NCBI RefSeq assembly: GCF_012726235.1
Contig: NZ_JAASAH010000002.1
Span: 558,001 to 622,000, forward strand
Length of the DNA stretch: 64,000 nt
Source: Streptomyces sp. HNM0574
GTDB taxonomy: Bacteria; Actinomycetota; Actinomycetes; Streptomycetales; Streptomycetaceae
Reading direction: 5' to 3'
The notes under the pieces are model-generated. The model searched no databases. It saw only the letters and a program-made list of their open reading frames with translations, and was not told the origin of the DNA. The position numbers and the translations under genes were made by a program. Positions within the stretch are counted from its first letter, which is position 1. Each line of letters begins with the position of its first letter. This document shows, piece by piece, positions 17,492-26,420 of this stretch.

Positions 17492-19087
17492 TCACTCCCA
17501 CTCGATGGTGCCCGGAGGCTTGCTCGTGATGTCCAGCGTGACGCGGTTGACCTCGGAGACCTCGTTGGTGATGCGCGTCGAGATCCGGCCGAGCACGTCG
17601 TACGGCAGGCGGGACCAGTCGGCCGTCATCGCGTCCTCGGAGGAGACCGGACGCAGCACGATCGGGTGGCCGTACGTCCGGCCGTCGCCCTGGACGCCGA
17701 CCGAGCGCACGTCGGCGAGGAGCACGACGGGGCACTGCCAGATCTCGCGGTCCAGGCCCGCGTTGGTCAGCTCCTCGCGGGCGATGGCGTCGGCCTCGCG
17801 CAGCAGGTCGAGCCGCTCGCGCGTGACCTCGCCGACGATCCGGATGCCGAGCCCGGGGCCGGGGAAGGGCTGGCGCTGGACGATCTCGTCCGGCAGGCCC
17901 AGCTCCTGGCCGACGAGGCGGACCTCGTCCTTGAAGAGCTTGCGCAGCGGCTCGACGAGCTCGAACTCGAGGTCCTCGGGGAGCCCGCCGACGTTGTGGT
18001 GCGACTTGATGTTCGCCGTGCCGGTGCCGCCGCCGGACTCGACGACGTCCGGGTAGAGGGTGCCCTGCACGAGGAACTGCACCTCGGCGCCGGCCTCGCT
18101 GCCCTCCGCGACGAGCTCGGCCTGCGCCTGCTCGAAGACGCGGATGAACTCGCGGCCGATGATCTTCCGCTTCTCCTCGGGGTCGGAGACCCCGTTCAGC
18201 GCGACGAGGAACTGCTCGGCGGCGTCGACGACCTTGAGCTGGACGCCCGTGGCCGCGACGAAGTCCTTCTCGACCTGCTCGGTCTCGCCCTTGCGCATCA
18301 GACCGTGGTCGACGTACACGCAGGTGAGCTGCGAGCCGATGGCCTTCTGCACCAGCGCAGCCGCCACCGCGGAGTCGACGCCCCCGGAGAGGGCGCAGAT
18401 GGCGCGCTTGTCGCCGACCTGCTCGCGGATCGCCGCGACCTGCTCGTCGACGATGCTCTCCGTCGTCCACGACGGGGTCAGACCCGCGCCGCGGTAGAGG
18501 AAGTGCTCCAGGACCTGCTGGCCGTGCGTGGAGTGCATCACCTCGGGGTGGTGCTGGACGCCGTACAGCTTCAGCTCGTCGTTCTCGAAGGCGGCGACGG
18601 GGACGAGCTCCGTCGACGCGGTGACGGTGAAGCCCTCGGGCGCGGCCGAGCAGGCGTCGCCGTGCGACATCCACACCTGCTGCTGTGCCGGGGTGCCCTC
18701 GAAGAGCGTCGAGTCGGTCTTGCCGACCGTCAGGTCCGTGCGGCCGTACTCACGGCTGCCGGTGTTGTCGACGGTGCCGCCGAGGAGCTGCGCCATGAGC
18801 TGGAAGCCGTAGCACATGCCGAAGACCGGGACCCCGGCCTCGAACAGGGAGCGGTCCAGGGAGGGCGCCTCCTCCGCGTACACCGAGGAGGGACCGCCGG
18901 AGAGGATCACGGCCTTCGGGTTCTTCGCGAGCATCTCCGACACCGGCATGGTGGACGGGACGATCTCGCTGTAGACCCGGGCCTCGCGCACGCGGCGTGC
19001 GATGAGCTGGGCGTACTGCGCGCCGAAGTCGACAACGAGGACGGTGTCCGGGGCGTTGTCCGGCGCGGCGGGGGGCACTGAAACCAC
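17492..19087 (-). CDS. guaA: GMP synthase (glutamine-hydrolysing)
   Basis: A 531-residue enzyme converting XMP to GMP with ATP and glutamine. I take GTG 19087 as start because GGAAGG lies seven bases before it. The class I glutaminase domain has [15 protein letters not shown] and the nucleophile Cys in [15 protein letters not shown]. The ATP-pyrophosphatase domain has the P-loop [10 protein letters not shown]. The dimerisation domain ends with the conserved [16 protein letters not shown] box near 19128-19133 on the minus strand is a plausible -10. It is single-gene, with its own terminator, and divergent from the aromatic leader/chorismate mutase unit. Confidence 0.97.
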   Translation of the reverse strand: MVSVPPAAPDNAPDTVLVVDFGAQYAQLIARRVREARVYSEIVPSTMPVSEMLAKNPKAVILSGGPSSVYAEEAPSLDRSLFEAGVPVFGMCYGFQLMAQLLGGTVDNTGSREYGRTDLTVGKTDSTLFEGTPAQQQVWMSHGDACSAAPEGFTVTASTELVPVAAFENDELKLYGVQHHPEVMHSTHGQQVLEHFLYRGAGLTPSWTTESIVDEQVAAIREQVGDKRAICALSGGVDSAVAAALVQKAIGSQLTCVYVDHGLMRKGETEQVEKDFVAATGVQLKVVDAAEQFLVALNGVSDPEEKRKIIGREFIRVFEQAQAELVAEGSEAGAEVQFLVQGTLYPDVVESGGGTGTANIKSHHNVGGLPEDLEFELVEPLRKLFKDEVRLVGQELGLPDEIVQRQPFPGPGLGIRIVGEVTRERLDLLREADAIAREELTNAGLDREIWQCPVVLLADVRSVGVQGDGRTYGHPIVLRPVSSEDAMTADWSRLPYDVLGRISTRITNEVSEVNRVTLDITSKPPGTIEWE

Positions 19088-19156
19088 GAAGCTGCCTTCC
19101 GGCGGTGGAGCGGGGGTGTGTTTTCCGATTCTAACGGGCTCCGGGGGATGCCCGGC

Positions 19157-19185
19157 TTGGACGTCGTCCGGGGCTGGTGCATACT
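19157..19185 (+). promoter_or_regulatory. promoter of the chorismate mutase leader transcript
   Basis: TTGGAC (19157-19162), a 17-base spacer and CATACT (19180-19185) form a good vegetative promoter. The expected start site, seven or eight bases later, coincides with the ATG of the leader peptide at 19193, predicting a leaderless message. Confidence 0.65.
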
Positions 19186-19192
19186 GACCCGC

Positions 19193-19270
19193 ATGTTCCA
19201 GCACACCACCTTCTGGTTTACCTATGGCACCGGCCCGGCCGGCTGCTGTGGGTCCGTCGGTGGTTCCTGA
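19193..19270 (+). CDS. aromatic leader peptide of an attenuator
   Basis: A 25-residue reading frame: [11 protein letters not shown], then [14 protein letters not shown]. Residues 7-11 are Phe-Trp-Phe-Thr-Tyr, and residue 2 is also Phe. The second Phe of this block is TTT and the Tyr is TAT, both rare in a genome of this GC content, which would sharpen stalling when charged tRNA is short. It lies between a good promoter and a 14-bp terminator, with the chorismate mutase gene beyond. This is the layout of trp/phe-type transcription attenuation. The peptide is presumably not functional in itself. The regulatory role is inferred and untested. Confidence 0.7.
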   Translation: MFQHTTFWFTYGTGPAGCCGSVGGS

Positions 19271-19326
19271 ACCACACATCTTCAGACCTCACCAGACGCC
19301 CCGGGCCCGGTCGGCCCGGGGCGTCT
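19232..19326 (+). promoter_or_regulatory. attenuator: antiterminator and terminator of the chorismate mutase leader
   Basis: The terminator is AGACGCCCCGGGCC (19294-19307) paired with GGCCCGGGGCGTCT (19313-19326), a perfect 14-bp stem with a 5-base loop. Bases 19232-19238 (GGCCCGG), just after the aromatic codons, can instead pair with 19301-19307 and break the terminator. A separate 7-bp hairpin (GTGGTTC/GAACCAC, 19260-19275) overlaps the leader stop codon. Stalling at Phe/Trp/Tyr codons would leave 19232-19238 free and allow read-through. Confidence 0.65.
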
Positions 19327-19399
19327 GCTGTTGTCGGCGCCGCCCGGGCCGGGGCGGGGCGGAGCGCCTGGTGATCCCCGAAACGGACGGAGAGATCAC

Positions 19400-19678
19400 A
19401 TGAGCAGCACCACGACCGGTACCGACGAGGCACCGGCCGCCGAGATGATCACCGGTGCGCGCGAGCGGATCGACGCGCTCGACGCCCGGATCATCGCGCT
19501 CGTCCAGGAGCGGATGGCCGTCTCCGAGAGCATCCAGCGCGCCCGGATCGGCTCCGGCGGACGCCGCGTCCACCTGACCCGCGAGATGGAGATCCTGGAC
19601 CACTACCGCGAGGCGCTGGGCCGGCACGGCACCCAGCTCGGCATGACCCTGCTCGGCCTGTGCCGCGGGACGCTGTGA
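19400..19678 (+). CDS. chorismate mutase (AroQ type)
   Basis: A 92-residue all-helical protein, the usual size for a monofunctional AroQ mutase. The ATG at 19400 follows a GGAGAG. The N-terminal helix ARERIDALDARIIALVQERMAVSESIQRAR carries the conserved Arg, Asp and Arg/Lys pattern of the active site. Arg residues and the REMEILDHYREALG segment supply the rest. It converts chorismate to prephenate, the branch point to Phe and Tyr. It is the only gene behind the leader peptide/terminator described above, so control by aromatic amino acid supply makes metabolic sense. Confidence 0.92.
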   Translation: MSSTTTGTDEAPAAEMITGARERIDALDARIIALVQERMAVSESIQRARIGSGGRRVHLTREMEILDHYREALGRHGTQLGMTLLGLCRGTL

Positions 19679-20396
19679 GGCGTCCGGTCCGCCCGTACGC
19701 GCGTGCCGGGTGCGGGCAGGCGTGCGGAAGGGGGCGGTCCGCGGGGTGCGCGAGGGCTGGTCACCCGTACGGCCCGTGACCGCCCAGGGAGGGCTTCGTT
19801 GGACCCGGTGTTCCCGATGCCGCACGGCGCCAGGCGGCCAGGGGGCAGCGACACCGGAGCGATGAGACGCCCGCCTCCCCCATGAGGCGGCGGAGGCGGA
19901 AGCGTCGTGGGACCTCGCTCCGGTGCGAGTGACCGGACAGCAGGGGACAGCAGCCCGGTCACGATTCCCTCCCGTCACGGCGGGGGGACAGCGGTCGGTT
20001 CCGGGGACGCCCGGACCGGCCGCTCCGCGGCTCCCTGGGGTGCCGCGCACTTCGGCAGGAGCCAGCGTACCCGTACCGTACTCGCACTGTTGCTCTCAGT
20101 GGTGGACCGGGGCGTCAACTGGTCTTCCGCAGAAACCATTTGCCCGAGGTGGGGCCCGGTTCGGGGCGCTGCGGGCCACGGCGTGCCCGAGTCGGACCGA
20201 AGTACGTCGAAACGCTTGCGCGGCACGAGTCGCATCCACCACGATGCACACAGGAAGCGGGCGACGGGCCCCGTCCGTCGTCCCCCGTGACGGACGTGAC
20301 CCCGCCCGCTGCCATTGGTTCAACCAATGCGCGCGGCGCTACCCCCCGGCGCCGCCTCTCAGTACGGGCGCTGCCCTGACGTCCGTGCTGAACGCC
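19679..20396. other. gene-less stretch
   Basis: About 720 bases with no convincing gene on either strand: the possible frames are short, overlapping and lack ribosome sites or recognisable domains. Base composition is slightly less GC-rich near 20090-20330. The right part holds several strong inverted repeats, described separately. No tRNA cloverleaf could be drawn. Confidence 0.7.
20273..20386. other. candidate structured RNA or regulatory element
   Basis: Nested repeats: GTCCGTC (20273-20279)/GACGGAC (20289-20295); ACGGACGT (20290-20297)/ACGTCCGT (20379-20386), which competes with the first; the perfect 17-bp palindrome CATTGGTTCAACCAATG (20313-20329); and GCGGCGC (20333-20339)/GCGCCGC (20349-20355). 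Together these can fold as an 8-bp closing stem with two inner hairpins, or in an alternative form. Strand and function are unknown. Confidence 0.4.
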
Positions 20397-20446
20397 AAGG
20401 GCCCCGCGGGCGCCGCCGGTTCACCGGCAGGCACCCCGGGGCCCTT
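20397..20446 (-). terminator. terminator of the GMC oxidoreductase gene
   Basis: AAGGGCCCCG and CGGGGCCCTT form a 10-bp stem around a loop that itself contains GCCGGT/ACCGGC. It begins 13 bases after the oxidoreductase stop. Confidence 0.7.
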
Positions 20447-20458
20447 CGCAGTGGGACC

Positions 20459-22381
20459 TCAGCGCCCGGCCGACTCGGTGTCCTCGGCGCCCTCGCCCGC
20501 GCGCCGGCGCGGGACGGACGGCACCGGGAGGACCGGCAGGCGGAGGGCGCCGAACGCGCCCTCGGGGACGGCGGGTTGACGCGGGGCGACCGGCGAGAGC
20601 AGCGCGTACTCCTCGCCCTGGGCCGGACGCGTGTCCGCCTCGCCCTTGTTGGGCCACAGCGCGATCGCGCGCTCCGCCTGCGCCGTGATCGTGAGCGAGG
20701 GGTTGACGCCGAGGTTGGCCGAGACGGCGGCGCCGTCGACCACCGAGATCGCCGGGTGACCGTACAGCCGGTGGTACGGGTCGATGACGCCGGTGTCCGC
20801 GTCCGAGCCGATCGGGCAGCCGCCGAGGAAGTGCGCGGTCAGCGGAGTGCCCATCAGTTCACCGATGTTGGTGCCGGCGAAGCCGTTGATGTCGTCCGCG
20901 AGGATCCGCGCCGCCTCCGCGCCCTCGGGGATGTGCACGGGGTTGGGGGCGCCGTGGCCCTGCTTGGCGGTGAGCAGGCCCTTGCCGAGGCCCTTGTCCT
21001 TGCGGAAGGTCGTGAGGGAGTTGTCCGAGGTCTGCATGACCAGGCCGATGATGATGCGCTCGGACCACTTGCGCGCGGAGAGCGAGCGGGCGAACAGCAC
21101 CGGCTGGCGCAGGCAGGTCAGCACGTGTCCGAGGCCCTTGGGCAGCTTGGTGGCGTGGTTGACCTGGAGCGTGGTGAGGGCGCTCATCGCGTTCGAGCCC
21201 TTGCCGTAGCGCACGGGCTCGATGTGCGTGTGGTCGTTGGGGTGGATGGACGAGGTGATGGCGACGCCGCGGGTGAAGTCGAGCTTCGCGTCGGCTCCCT
21301 GCTTGTGCCGGTAGCGGCGGTCGACGGTCTGCGCGCCCACCAGCGCCTCGGAGTTGGTGCGGGTCAGCTCGCCGAGCCGGGGCGAGAGGCGCGGCAGGCG
21401 GCCCGCGTCGCGCATCCGGTGCAGCAGCGTCTGCGTCCCGTACGTGCCGGCCGCGAGGATGACGCGGCGGGCGCGGAGGAGGCGCGGTGCGGCCTTGCGC
21501 CGGTCGGTGCGGACGACGCCGACGGCGACGCCCTCGTCCGTGTCCCCCTCAAGTTCCTCCAGGGAGACGACCGTTGACATGGGGTGGACGACGGCGCCCG
21601 CCTTCTCGGCGAGGTAGAGGTAGTTCTCGTTCAGGGTGTTCTTGGCGCCCCTGCGGCAGCCCGTCATGCACTCGCCGCACTCGACGCAGGCCCGCCGCGA
21701 GGGGCCGGCGCCGCCGAAGTACGGGTCGGGCACCTCGCCGCCCGGCTCGGCGCGCGGGCCGTCGGCCGTGCCGGACTCGCCCTCGGAGGCGTCGTTCTGG
21801 CCGGGCACCGCGTCGCGGCCGTCGCCGAAGAAGACGCCGACGGGGGCCATGTGGAAGGTGTCGCCGACGCCCATCTCCTCGGCCGTGGCCTTCAGATGGA
21901 CGTCCGAGGGCGTCATCGTCGGGTTGAGGCGGGAGCCGAGCATGCGCTGTGCCTGGTCGTAGAAGGGGGCCAGTTCGCGCTGCCAGTCGGTGATGTGGCC
22001 CCACTGGCGGTCCTGGAAGAACGCGGGCGGCGGGACGTAGAGGGTGTTGGCGTAGTTCAGGGAGCCGCCGCCGACGCCGGCGCCTGCCAGGATCATGACA
22101 TTGCTGAGCAGGTGGATGCGCTGGATGCCGTAGAGGCCGAGCGCCGGGGCCCACAGGTAGTTCTTGATGTCCCAGGAGTTCTTGGGCAGCGTCTCGCGGG
22201 TGAAGCGGCGCCCCGCCTCCAGCACCGCGACCCGGTACCCCTTCTCCGTCAGGCGCAGCGCCGACACCGAGCCGCCGAAGCCGGAGCCGATCACGATCAC
22301 GTCGTAGTCGTAGTCCTGCTCGGGCGCGTCCGGGGAGCGCTGCGACGTGTCCTGCTTCCGGGCAGTCTTCTCCTGCGGCAC
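20459..22381 (-). CDS. GMC family FAD-dependent oxidoreductase (cholesterol-oxidase-like)
   Basis: A 640-residue flavoprotein starting at GTG 22381 with GGAGG five bases upstream. Residues ~25-55 hold the FAD-binding VIVIGSGFGGSVSALRL, and the C-terminal GGCPIGSDADTGVIDPYHRL and VVDGAAVSANLGVNPSLTITAQAERA blocks are typical of GMC enzymes acting on sterols or other alcohols. About residue 235 it has CVECGECMTGCRRGAKN, a cysteine cluster seen in a GMC subgroup and reminiscent of ferredoxin motifs. No signal peptide, so it is cytosolic. The neighbouring aldehyde dehydrogenase, same strand and 166 bases upstream, suggests sequential alcohol-aldehyde-acid oxidation, but a terminator lies between the two genes. 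Confidence 0.88.
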   Translation of the reverse strand: MPQEKTARKQDTSQRSPDAPEQDYDYDVIVIGSGFGGSVSALRLTEKGYRVAVLEAGRRFTRETLPKNSWDIKNYLWAPALGLYGIQRIHLLSNVMILAGAGVGGGSLNYANTLYVPPPAFFQDRQWGHITDWQRELAPFYDQAQRMLGSRLNPTMTPSDVHLKATAEEMGVGDTFHMAPVGVFFGDGRDAVPGQNDASEGESGTADGPRAEPGGEVPDPYFGGAGPSRRACVECGECMTGCRRGAKNTLNENYLYLAEKAGAVVHPMSTVVSLEELEGDTDEGVAVGVVRTDRRKAAPRLLRARRVILAAGTYGTQTLLHRMRDAGRLPRLSPRLGELTRTNSEALVGAQTVDRRYRHKQGADAKLDFTRGVAITSSIHPNDHTHIEPVRYGKGSNAMSALTTLQVNHATKLPKGLGHVLTCLRQPVLFARSLSARKWSERIIIGLVMQTSDNSLTTFRKDKGLGKGLLTAKQGHGAPNPVHIPEGAEAARILADDINGFAGTNIGELMGTPLTAHFLGGCPIGSDADTGVIDPYHRLYGHPAISVVDGAAVSANLGVNPSLTITAQAERAIALWPNKGEADTRPAQGEEYALLSPVAPRQPAVPEGAFGALRLPVLPVPSVPRRRAGEGAEDTESAGR

Positions 22382-22486
22382 GGGGACCTCCGGTTCGGTG
22401 GGTGACGGGCGGCTCAGGTCAGGGGCGCCACGGGTGCGGCTGGTCGTGCGGTACGGGCGTGGTGCGGCAGGGGTGCACCACAGGGC

Positions 22487-22519
22487 GCGCGGCCGGGGAG
22501 GGGCGCTCCCCGGCCGCGC
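22487..22519 (-). terminator. terminator of the aldehyde dehydrogenase gene
   Basis: A perfect 14-bp stem (GCGCGGCCGGGGAG/CTCCCCGGCCGCGC) with a 5-base loop, 29 bases after the dehydrogenase stop. Confidence 0.8.
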
Positions 22520-22547
22520 TGCGAACGGGCCGCCGCGCGGCGGGAGT

Positions 22548-24191
22548 TCAGCGGAGGCGGAGCAGCTTCAGGGCCTTGAGCGAGGTGCTCATGAACGCCG
22601 CGTACTGCTCGTCGGTCATCCCGAACGAGGGCGCCATGGGCAGCACCCGCTGGTGGGCGACGGTCTGCGGCTCGGTGTACTTGAGGATGCCCTCCGAGCC
22701 GTGCCTGCGGCCCAGCCCGGAGTCGCCCATGCCGCCCATCGGGGACTGCGCGCTGCCGTAGGCCGCCGCGTAGCCCTCGTTGACGTTGACGGTGCCGGCG
22801 TGCAGGCGGGCGGCGACGGCGCGGCCCCGGCGGCCGTCCTTCGTCCACACGCTCGCGTTGAGCCCGTACGGGGTGGCGTTGGCCAGGGAGACGGCCTCGT
22901 CCTCGTCGGAGAAGCGGTAGACCGAGACGACGGGGCCGAAGGTCTCCTCGCCGCACACCGACATCGGCGACTCGACGCCCTCCAGCACGGTCGGCTCGTA
23001 GAACAGCGGGCCGATGTCCGGGCGCGGGCGGCCGCCCGCGAGCACCTTCGCGCCCTTGGCGACGGCGTCCTCGACGTGCTGGGTGACGGTGTCCAGCTGG
23101 CGCTGCGAGACGAGGGAGCCCATGTCGGCGCCGTAGGCCAGGCTCGCGCCGAGCCGCATCGCCTTCACCCGGGCGGTGAAGCGCTCCAGGAAGTCCTCGG
23201 CCACGGCCTCGTGCACGTACAACCGCTCGATGGAGATGCACAGTTGGCCCGCGGAGGAGAACGCGCCGCGCACCGCGCCGGCCGCCGCCTTGTCCAGGTC
23301 GGCGTCGGGCAGCACCAGCATGGCGTTCTTGCCGCCGAGTTCGAGCGAGCAGCCGACCAGGCGGGCGGCGGCCTGCTGCGCGACCTGGCGTCCGGTACGG
23401 GTCGAGCCGGTGAAGGAGACGTAGTCGCCGCGCTCGGCGACCTCGGGGCCGACGACCGGGCCCTCGCCGAGCACCACCTGCCACACGCCCTCGGGCAGCC
23501 CGGCCTCGATGAGCAGCCTGCGGGCCCACAGCGCGCTGAGCGCGGTCTCGGTGTCGGGCTTCATCACCACGGCGTTGCCCGCGACGAAGGCGGGGAGCGC
23601 GTCACCGACGGAGAGCTCGAAGGGGTAGTTCCACGGGGCGATCTGCCCGATCACCCCGCGCGGGTGCCGCAGTTCGGACACCTTCGTCAGCACCGGTATC
23701 GCGCCGGTGTGCCGCTTGGTGCGCAGGTACGAGGCCGCCTTGCGCCCGTAGTGCCGCGCGGCGATCGCGACGGCCTGCACCTCCTCGTGCGCGTGCAGCC
23801 GCGCCTTGCCCGTCTCCAGCTGGATCAGGTCGAGGATCTCGCTCTGCCGCCGCAGCACCAGGTCGTGGAAGCGCAGCAGGACGGCGGAGCGCTGCCGCAC
23901 CGGCGTCGCGGCCCAGGCGGCCTGCGCCTCGCGCGCCTGCGCGAAGGCCGTCTCGACGTCCTCGGGCGTGGACTCGGGAAGCTCGGCCAGCCGCTCCCCC
24001 GTGAAGGGGCTGTGGTTTTCCGTCTTCCCGCTGCCGGTGACCCCCTGGGTGAGGCGGGCGACGAGGTCACGGGTGACCACGTCGGCGGCGGTACGCACCC
24101 CGGAGGGGGCGGTGGCGATGGGATTTCCGTCCGCGGCGCCGGAATTGTCCTTGGTGGGCACCGGAGCCTGCGAGTCCTGCGAGTCCGTCAT
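22548..24191 (-). CDS. succinate-semialdehyde dehydrogenase-type NAD(P)-dependent aldehyde dehydrogenase
   Basis: A 547-residue protein; the start is the ATG at 24191 (MTDSQDSQAPVP), although the frame stays open upstream. An unstructured ~45-residue leader precedes the dehydrogenase fold. Visible motifs are IAPWNYPFELSVGDALPAFVAGNAVVMKPD for cofactor binding, FTGSTRTGRQV, catalytic Glu in LELGGKNAM and catalytic Cys in FSSAGQLCISIERL, and GEETFGPVVSVYRF. The GabD2-like branch oxidises succinate semialdehyde to succinate, but related enzymes take other aldehydes. The C-terminus is longer than usual by a short Lys/Arg-rich tail. Confidence 0.88.
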   Translation of the reverse strand: MTDSQDSQAPVPTKDNSGAADGNPIATAPSGVRTAADVVTRDLVARLTQGVTGSGKTENHSPFTGERLAELPESTPEDVETAFAQAREAQAAWAATPVRQRSAVLLRFHDLVLRRQSEILDLIQLETGKARLHAHEEVQAVAIAARHYGRKAASYLRTKRHTGAIPVLTKVSELRHPRGVIGQIAPWNYPFELSVGDALPAFVAGNAVVMKPDTETALSALWARRLLIEAGLPEGVWQVVLGEGPVVGPEVAERGDYVSFTGSTRTGRQVAQQAAARLVGCSLELGGKNAMLVLPDADLDKAAAGAVRGAFSSAGQLCISIERLYVHEAVAEDFLERFTARVKAMRLGASLAYGADMGSLVSQRQLDTVTQHVEDAVAKGAKVLAGGRPRPDIGPLFYEPTVLEGVESPMSVCGEETFGPVVSVYRFSDEDEAVSLANATPYGLNASVWTKDGRRGRAVAARLHAGTVNVNEGYAAAYGSAQSPMGGMGDSGLGRRHGSEGILKYTEPQTVAHQRVLPMAPSFGMTDEQYAAFMSTSLKALKLLRLR

Positions 24192-24304
24192 GCCGCCGAG
24201 ACTACGACTGCGGGTGCACCCGCGCATACCCAGCGGTAACCACTTTTCACGGAATCCGCCAGTGATTGCTGGCGCGACGGGCCCGCCCGGGCACGGCCCC
24301 GGTG

Positions 24305-26344
24305 TCAGCGGGCCGGGGCCGGGGAGGCGGCGGAGGTGCGGGTGAAGGTGCGGAGGGCGGTGTCGAACTGCTCCTCGACCACGGCCTTGCGGCTCTCCGG
24401 GCCGGAGACCCACACGTCGTACATGGTGTCGCCCTCGTCCCAGCTCTGGTCGAAGGTGTAGCGGGGGCCGCCGTCCGCCGCCGTCCCGTCCCAGGCGAAC
24501 TGCCAGACCGCGCCCGGCGCGCCCTCGAACGACCGGGAGCGGACCGAACCGTCCCGGTAGCCCGAGTACTGCTCGGGGCCCTCGGCGTGCGCCTCCCCCA
24601 TCGCCGCCGCCGCGCCGCCGGGCTCGCGCTCCTGGAGATGGATGCCGATCCGGTAGGTCTTGCCCGGCGAGTAGTAGTAGACCCGCGGCGGCTCGTAGGA
24701 GCGGGTGAAGCCGTGCGGCACCGCGAGGCGGAAGCCCGCCGGGTCCCGGACGGTGCGGTAGCCCTCGGGGGCTGTCGCCGAACCGGCCTCCGCCGTACCG
24801 GAGTTGCCGGAGGCCTCGGCGTCCTTGCCGGGGTCCGTGCGTCCGCTGTCGGCCGCGCTGTCCGCCTGCTTCCGGGTGCCGGACGGGCCGTCCGTCCCGC
24901 CCTTGCCGCCGGTGCCGAGGACCACCGCGACGGCCACGCCGCCGCCCACGACCGCGGCCACGAGCACGGCGGCGAGCAGCCGCAGCCGGGCTCGGCCGGG
25001 GCGGCGGGGGCGCGCGAGCGGCTCCTTGGGGGTGGACTCGGGGGGCTGCGGGGCGGGGGTGGGCTCGGCGGGCTGCGGGGCGGGGGCGGGTTCCGGGGTC
25101 GGGGGCTCCTCGGGGGCGGGGGCTTCCGGCTTCGGGGGTGCGGGGGCCGGGGCGTCGACGTCGGGGTGGGAGCCCGGGCCGTCGAGGGTGGCGCGGTTGT
25201 TGGTGGTCGGCGTCGCCTCGTGGACGGCGGCGTGCGCGGGGGCGGACGGGGCGGCGACGGGCGCCGGGGCCTCCGGCATGGTGCCCGTCTCGGCGTAGGT
25301 GCGGAGCAGGTGTTCGGCGGCGGTGAGCGGCATCCGGCGTTCCGGATCGCGCTCCAACAGGCCGCGGACGACCGGACGGAGAGGTTCCGCGCTGGCGGGC
25401 AGGCGGATTTCGGCCAGCGCGACCGCGTGCAGCACCCCGGCGAGGTTGTCGCGCCAGAACGGGGTCGTCCCCTCGACCGCCGCGCACAGCAGCACGCCCA
25501 GCGACCACAGGTCGGAGGCGCCGTCCGAGGGCCTGCCCTCCATCCGTTCCGGAGCCGTGTACTCCGGCGACCCGACGAAGGCCCCCGTCTCACTGATCGT
25601 CGTCGCCCCCGGCACCCGGGCGATCCCGAAGTCCGTCAGGACGACCCGGCCGGTGCCCGACTCCAGCAGCACGTTCGCGGGCTTGAGGTCGCGGTGCAGC
25701 ACCCCGCGCGCGTGCGCGGCGCGCAGCGCGCCCGTGAGCGCCAGACCGACGCGGGCGGCCTCCCGCGCGCCGAGCGGACCGTCGTGGGCGATCACGTCCG
25801 AGAGCGACCGCCCCTCGATCAACTCCATGACGATCCAGGGCCGTTCGTCCTCCTCCACCACGTCGTGGACGACGAGGATGTGCGGGTGCACCACCTGCGC
25901 CACGGTGCGGGCCTCGCGCAGCGTACGGTCCCGCAGGCCGCGCGCCGCCTGCGTGGACAGGCCCTCGTCCAGGTGGAGCTCCTTGACCGCGACCTCCCGG
26001 CCGAGCAGCTCGTCCTCGGCCCGCCAGACGGTGCCCATGCCGCCCCGGCCCAGCCGCGAGCCCAGCCGGTACCGCCCGGCCAGCAGGTACGTACCCCGCT
26101 CGGCCGCGCCGGGCCAGGAGTCGCCGAAGCGGCCGAAACCGTGCGGTCCGTACTCCGGGGTGTCGGCGGCGTACGGTACGTGCTCCGCCGAGGTGCTGAA
26201 GCCGTCGTACTCCGGCTCCTCGAACTCCCGCACGTCGCGGGCCCGTTGCGCGGGCGCGGCGTACTCCGGCTCCCCGCGCTCCGCCTCGCGGACCTCCCCG
26301 AGCGGGCGCGCGCGCTGTTCCCCGTGATCCCCGTTGACCGCCAT
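24305..26344 (-). CDS. membrane Ser/Thr protein kinase (active type)
   Basis: A 679-residue kinase using ATG 26344 (GTG 26350 is possible). An 85-residue acidic/aromatic leader precedes the Hanks-type catalytic domain (~88-345): glycine loop GRGGMGTVW, Lys121 in VAVKEL, His-Arg-Asp at 217-219 in HRDLKPANVLL, DFG at 238-240, and SPEYTAPERMEG. A Pro-rich linker (~365-450) leads to one membrane helix (LLAAVLVAAVVGGGVAVAVVLG). A ~180-residue outer domain starts with EGYRTVRDPAGFRLAVP. All residues for catalysis are present. The same outer-domain pattern occurs in the two following kinase-like genes, marking a tandem duplication. Confidence 0.92.
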   Translation of the reverse strand: MAVNGDHGEQRARPLGEVREAERGEPEYAAPAQRARDVREFEEPEYDGFSTSAEHVPYAADTPEYGPHGFGRFGDSWPGAAERGTYLLAGRYRLGSRLGRGGMGTVWRAEDELLGREVAVKELHLDEGLSTQAARGLRDRTLREARTVAQVVHPHILVVHDVVEEDERPWIVMELIEGRSLSDVIAHDGPLGAREAARVGLALTGALRAAHARGVLHRDLKPANVLLESGTGRVVLTDFGIARVPGATTISETGAFVGSPEYTAPERMEGRPSDGASDLWSLGVLLCAAVEGTTPFWRDNLAGVLHAVALAEIRLPASAEPLRPVVRGLLERDPERRMPLTAAEHLLRTYAETGTMPEAPAPVAAPSAPAHAAVHEATPTTNNRATLDGPGSHPDVDAPAPAPPKPEAPAPEEPPTPEPAPAPQPAEPTPAPQPPESTPKEPLARPRRPGRARLRLLAAVLVAAVVGGGVAVAVVLGTGGKGGTDGPSGTRKQADSAADSGRTDPGKDAEASGNSGTAEAGSATAPEGYRTVRDPAGFRLAVPHGFTRSYEPPRVYYYSPGKTYRIGIHLQEREPGGAAAAMGEAHAEGPEQYSGYRDGSVRSRSFEGAPGAVWQFAWDGTAADGGPRYTFDQSWDEGDTMYDVWVSGPESRKAVVEEQFDTALRTFTRTSAASPAPAR

Positions 26345-26420
26345 GCGCACATCATGCCGCAGCGCCGCGTACGGCCCGCGAGCGGAGGCCGGTGCGCGTC
26401 ATTCCGCTTCTGCGTGAGGC

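Noticed and set aside
19703..20290. Short open frames between chorismate mutase and the GMC gene
   Set aside because: No ribosome sites, conflicting overlaps, and amino-acid composition of non-coding GC-rich DNA.
20311..20330. TTCAA-containing stem resembling a tRNA T-arm
   Set aside because: The loop would be too short (it is a perfect palindrome) and no acceptor or anticodon stems fit around it.
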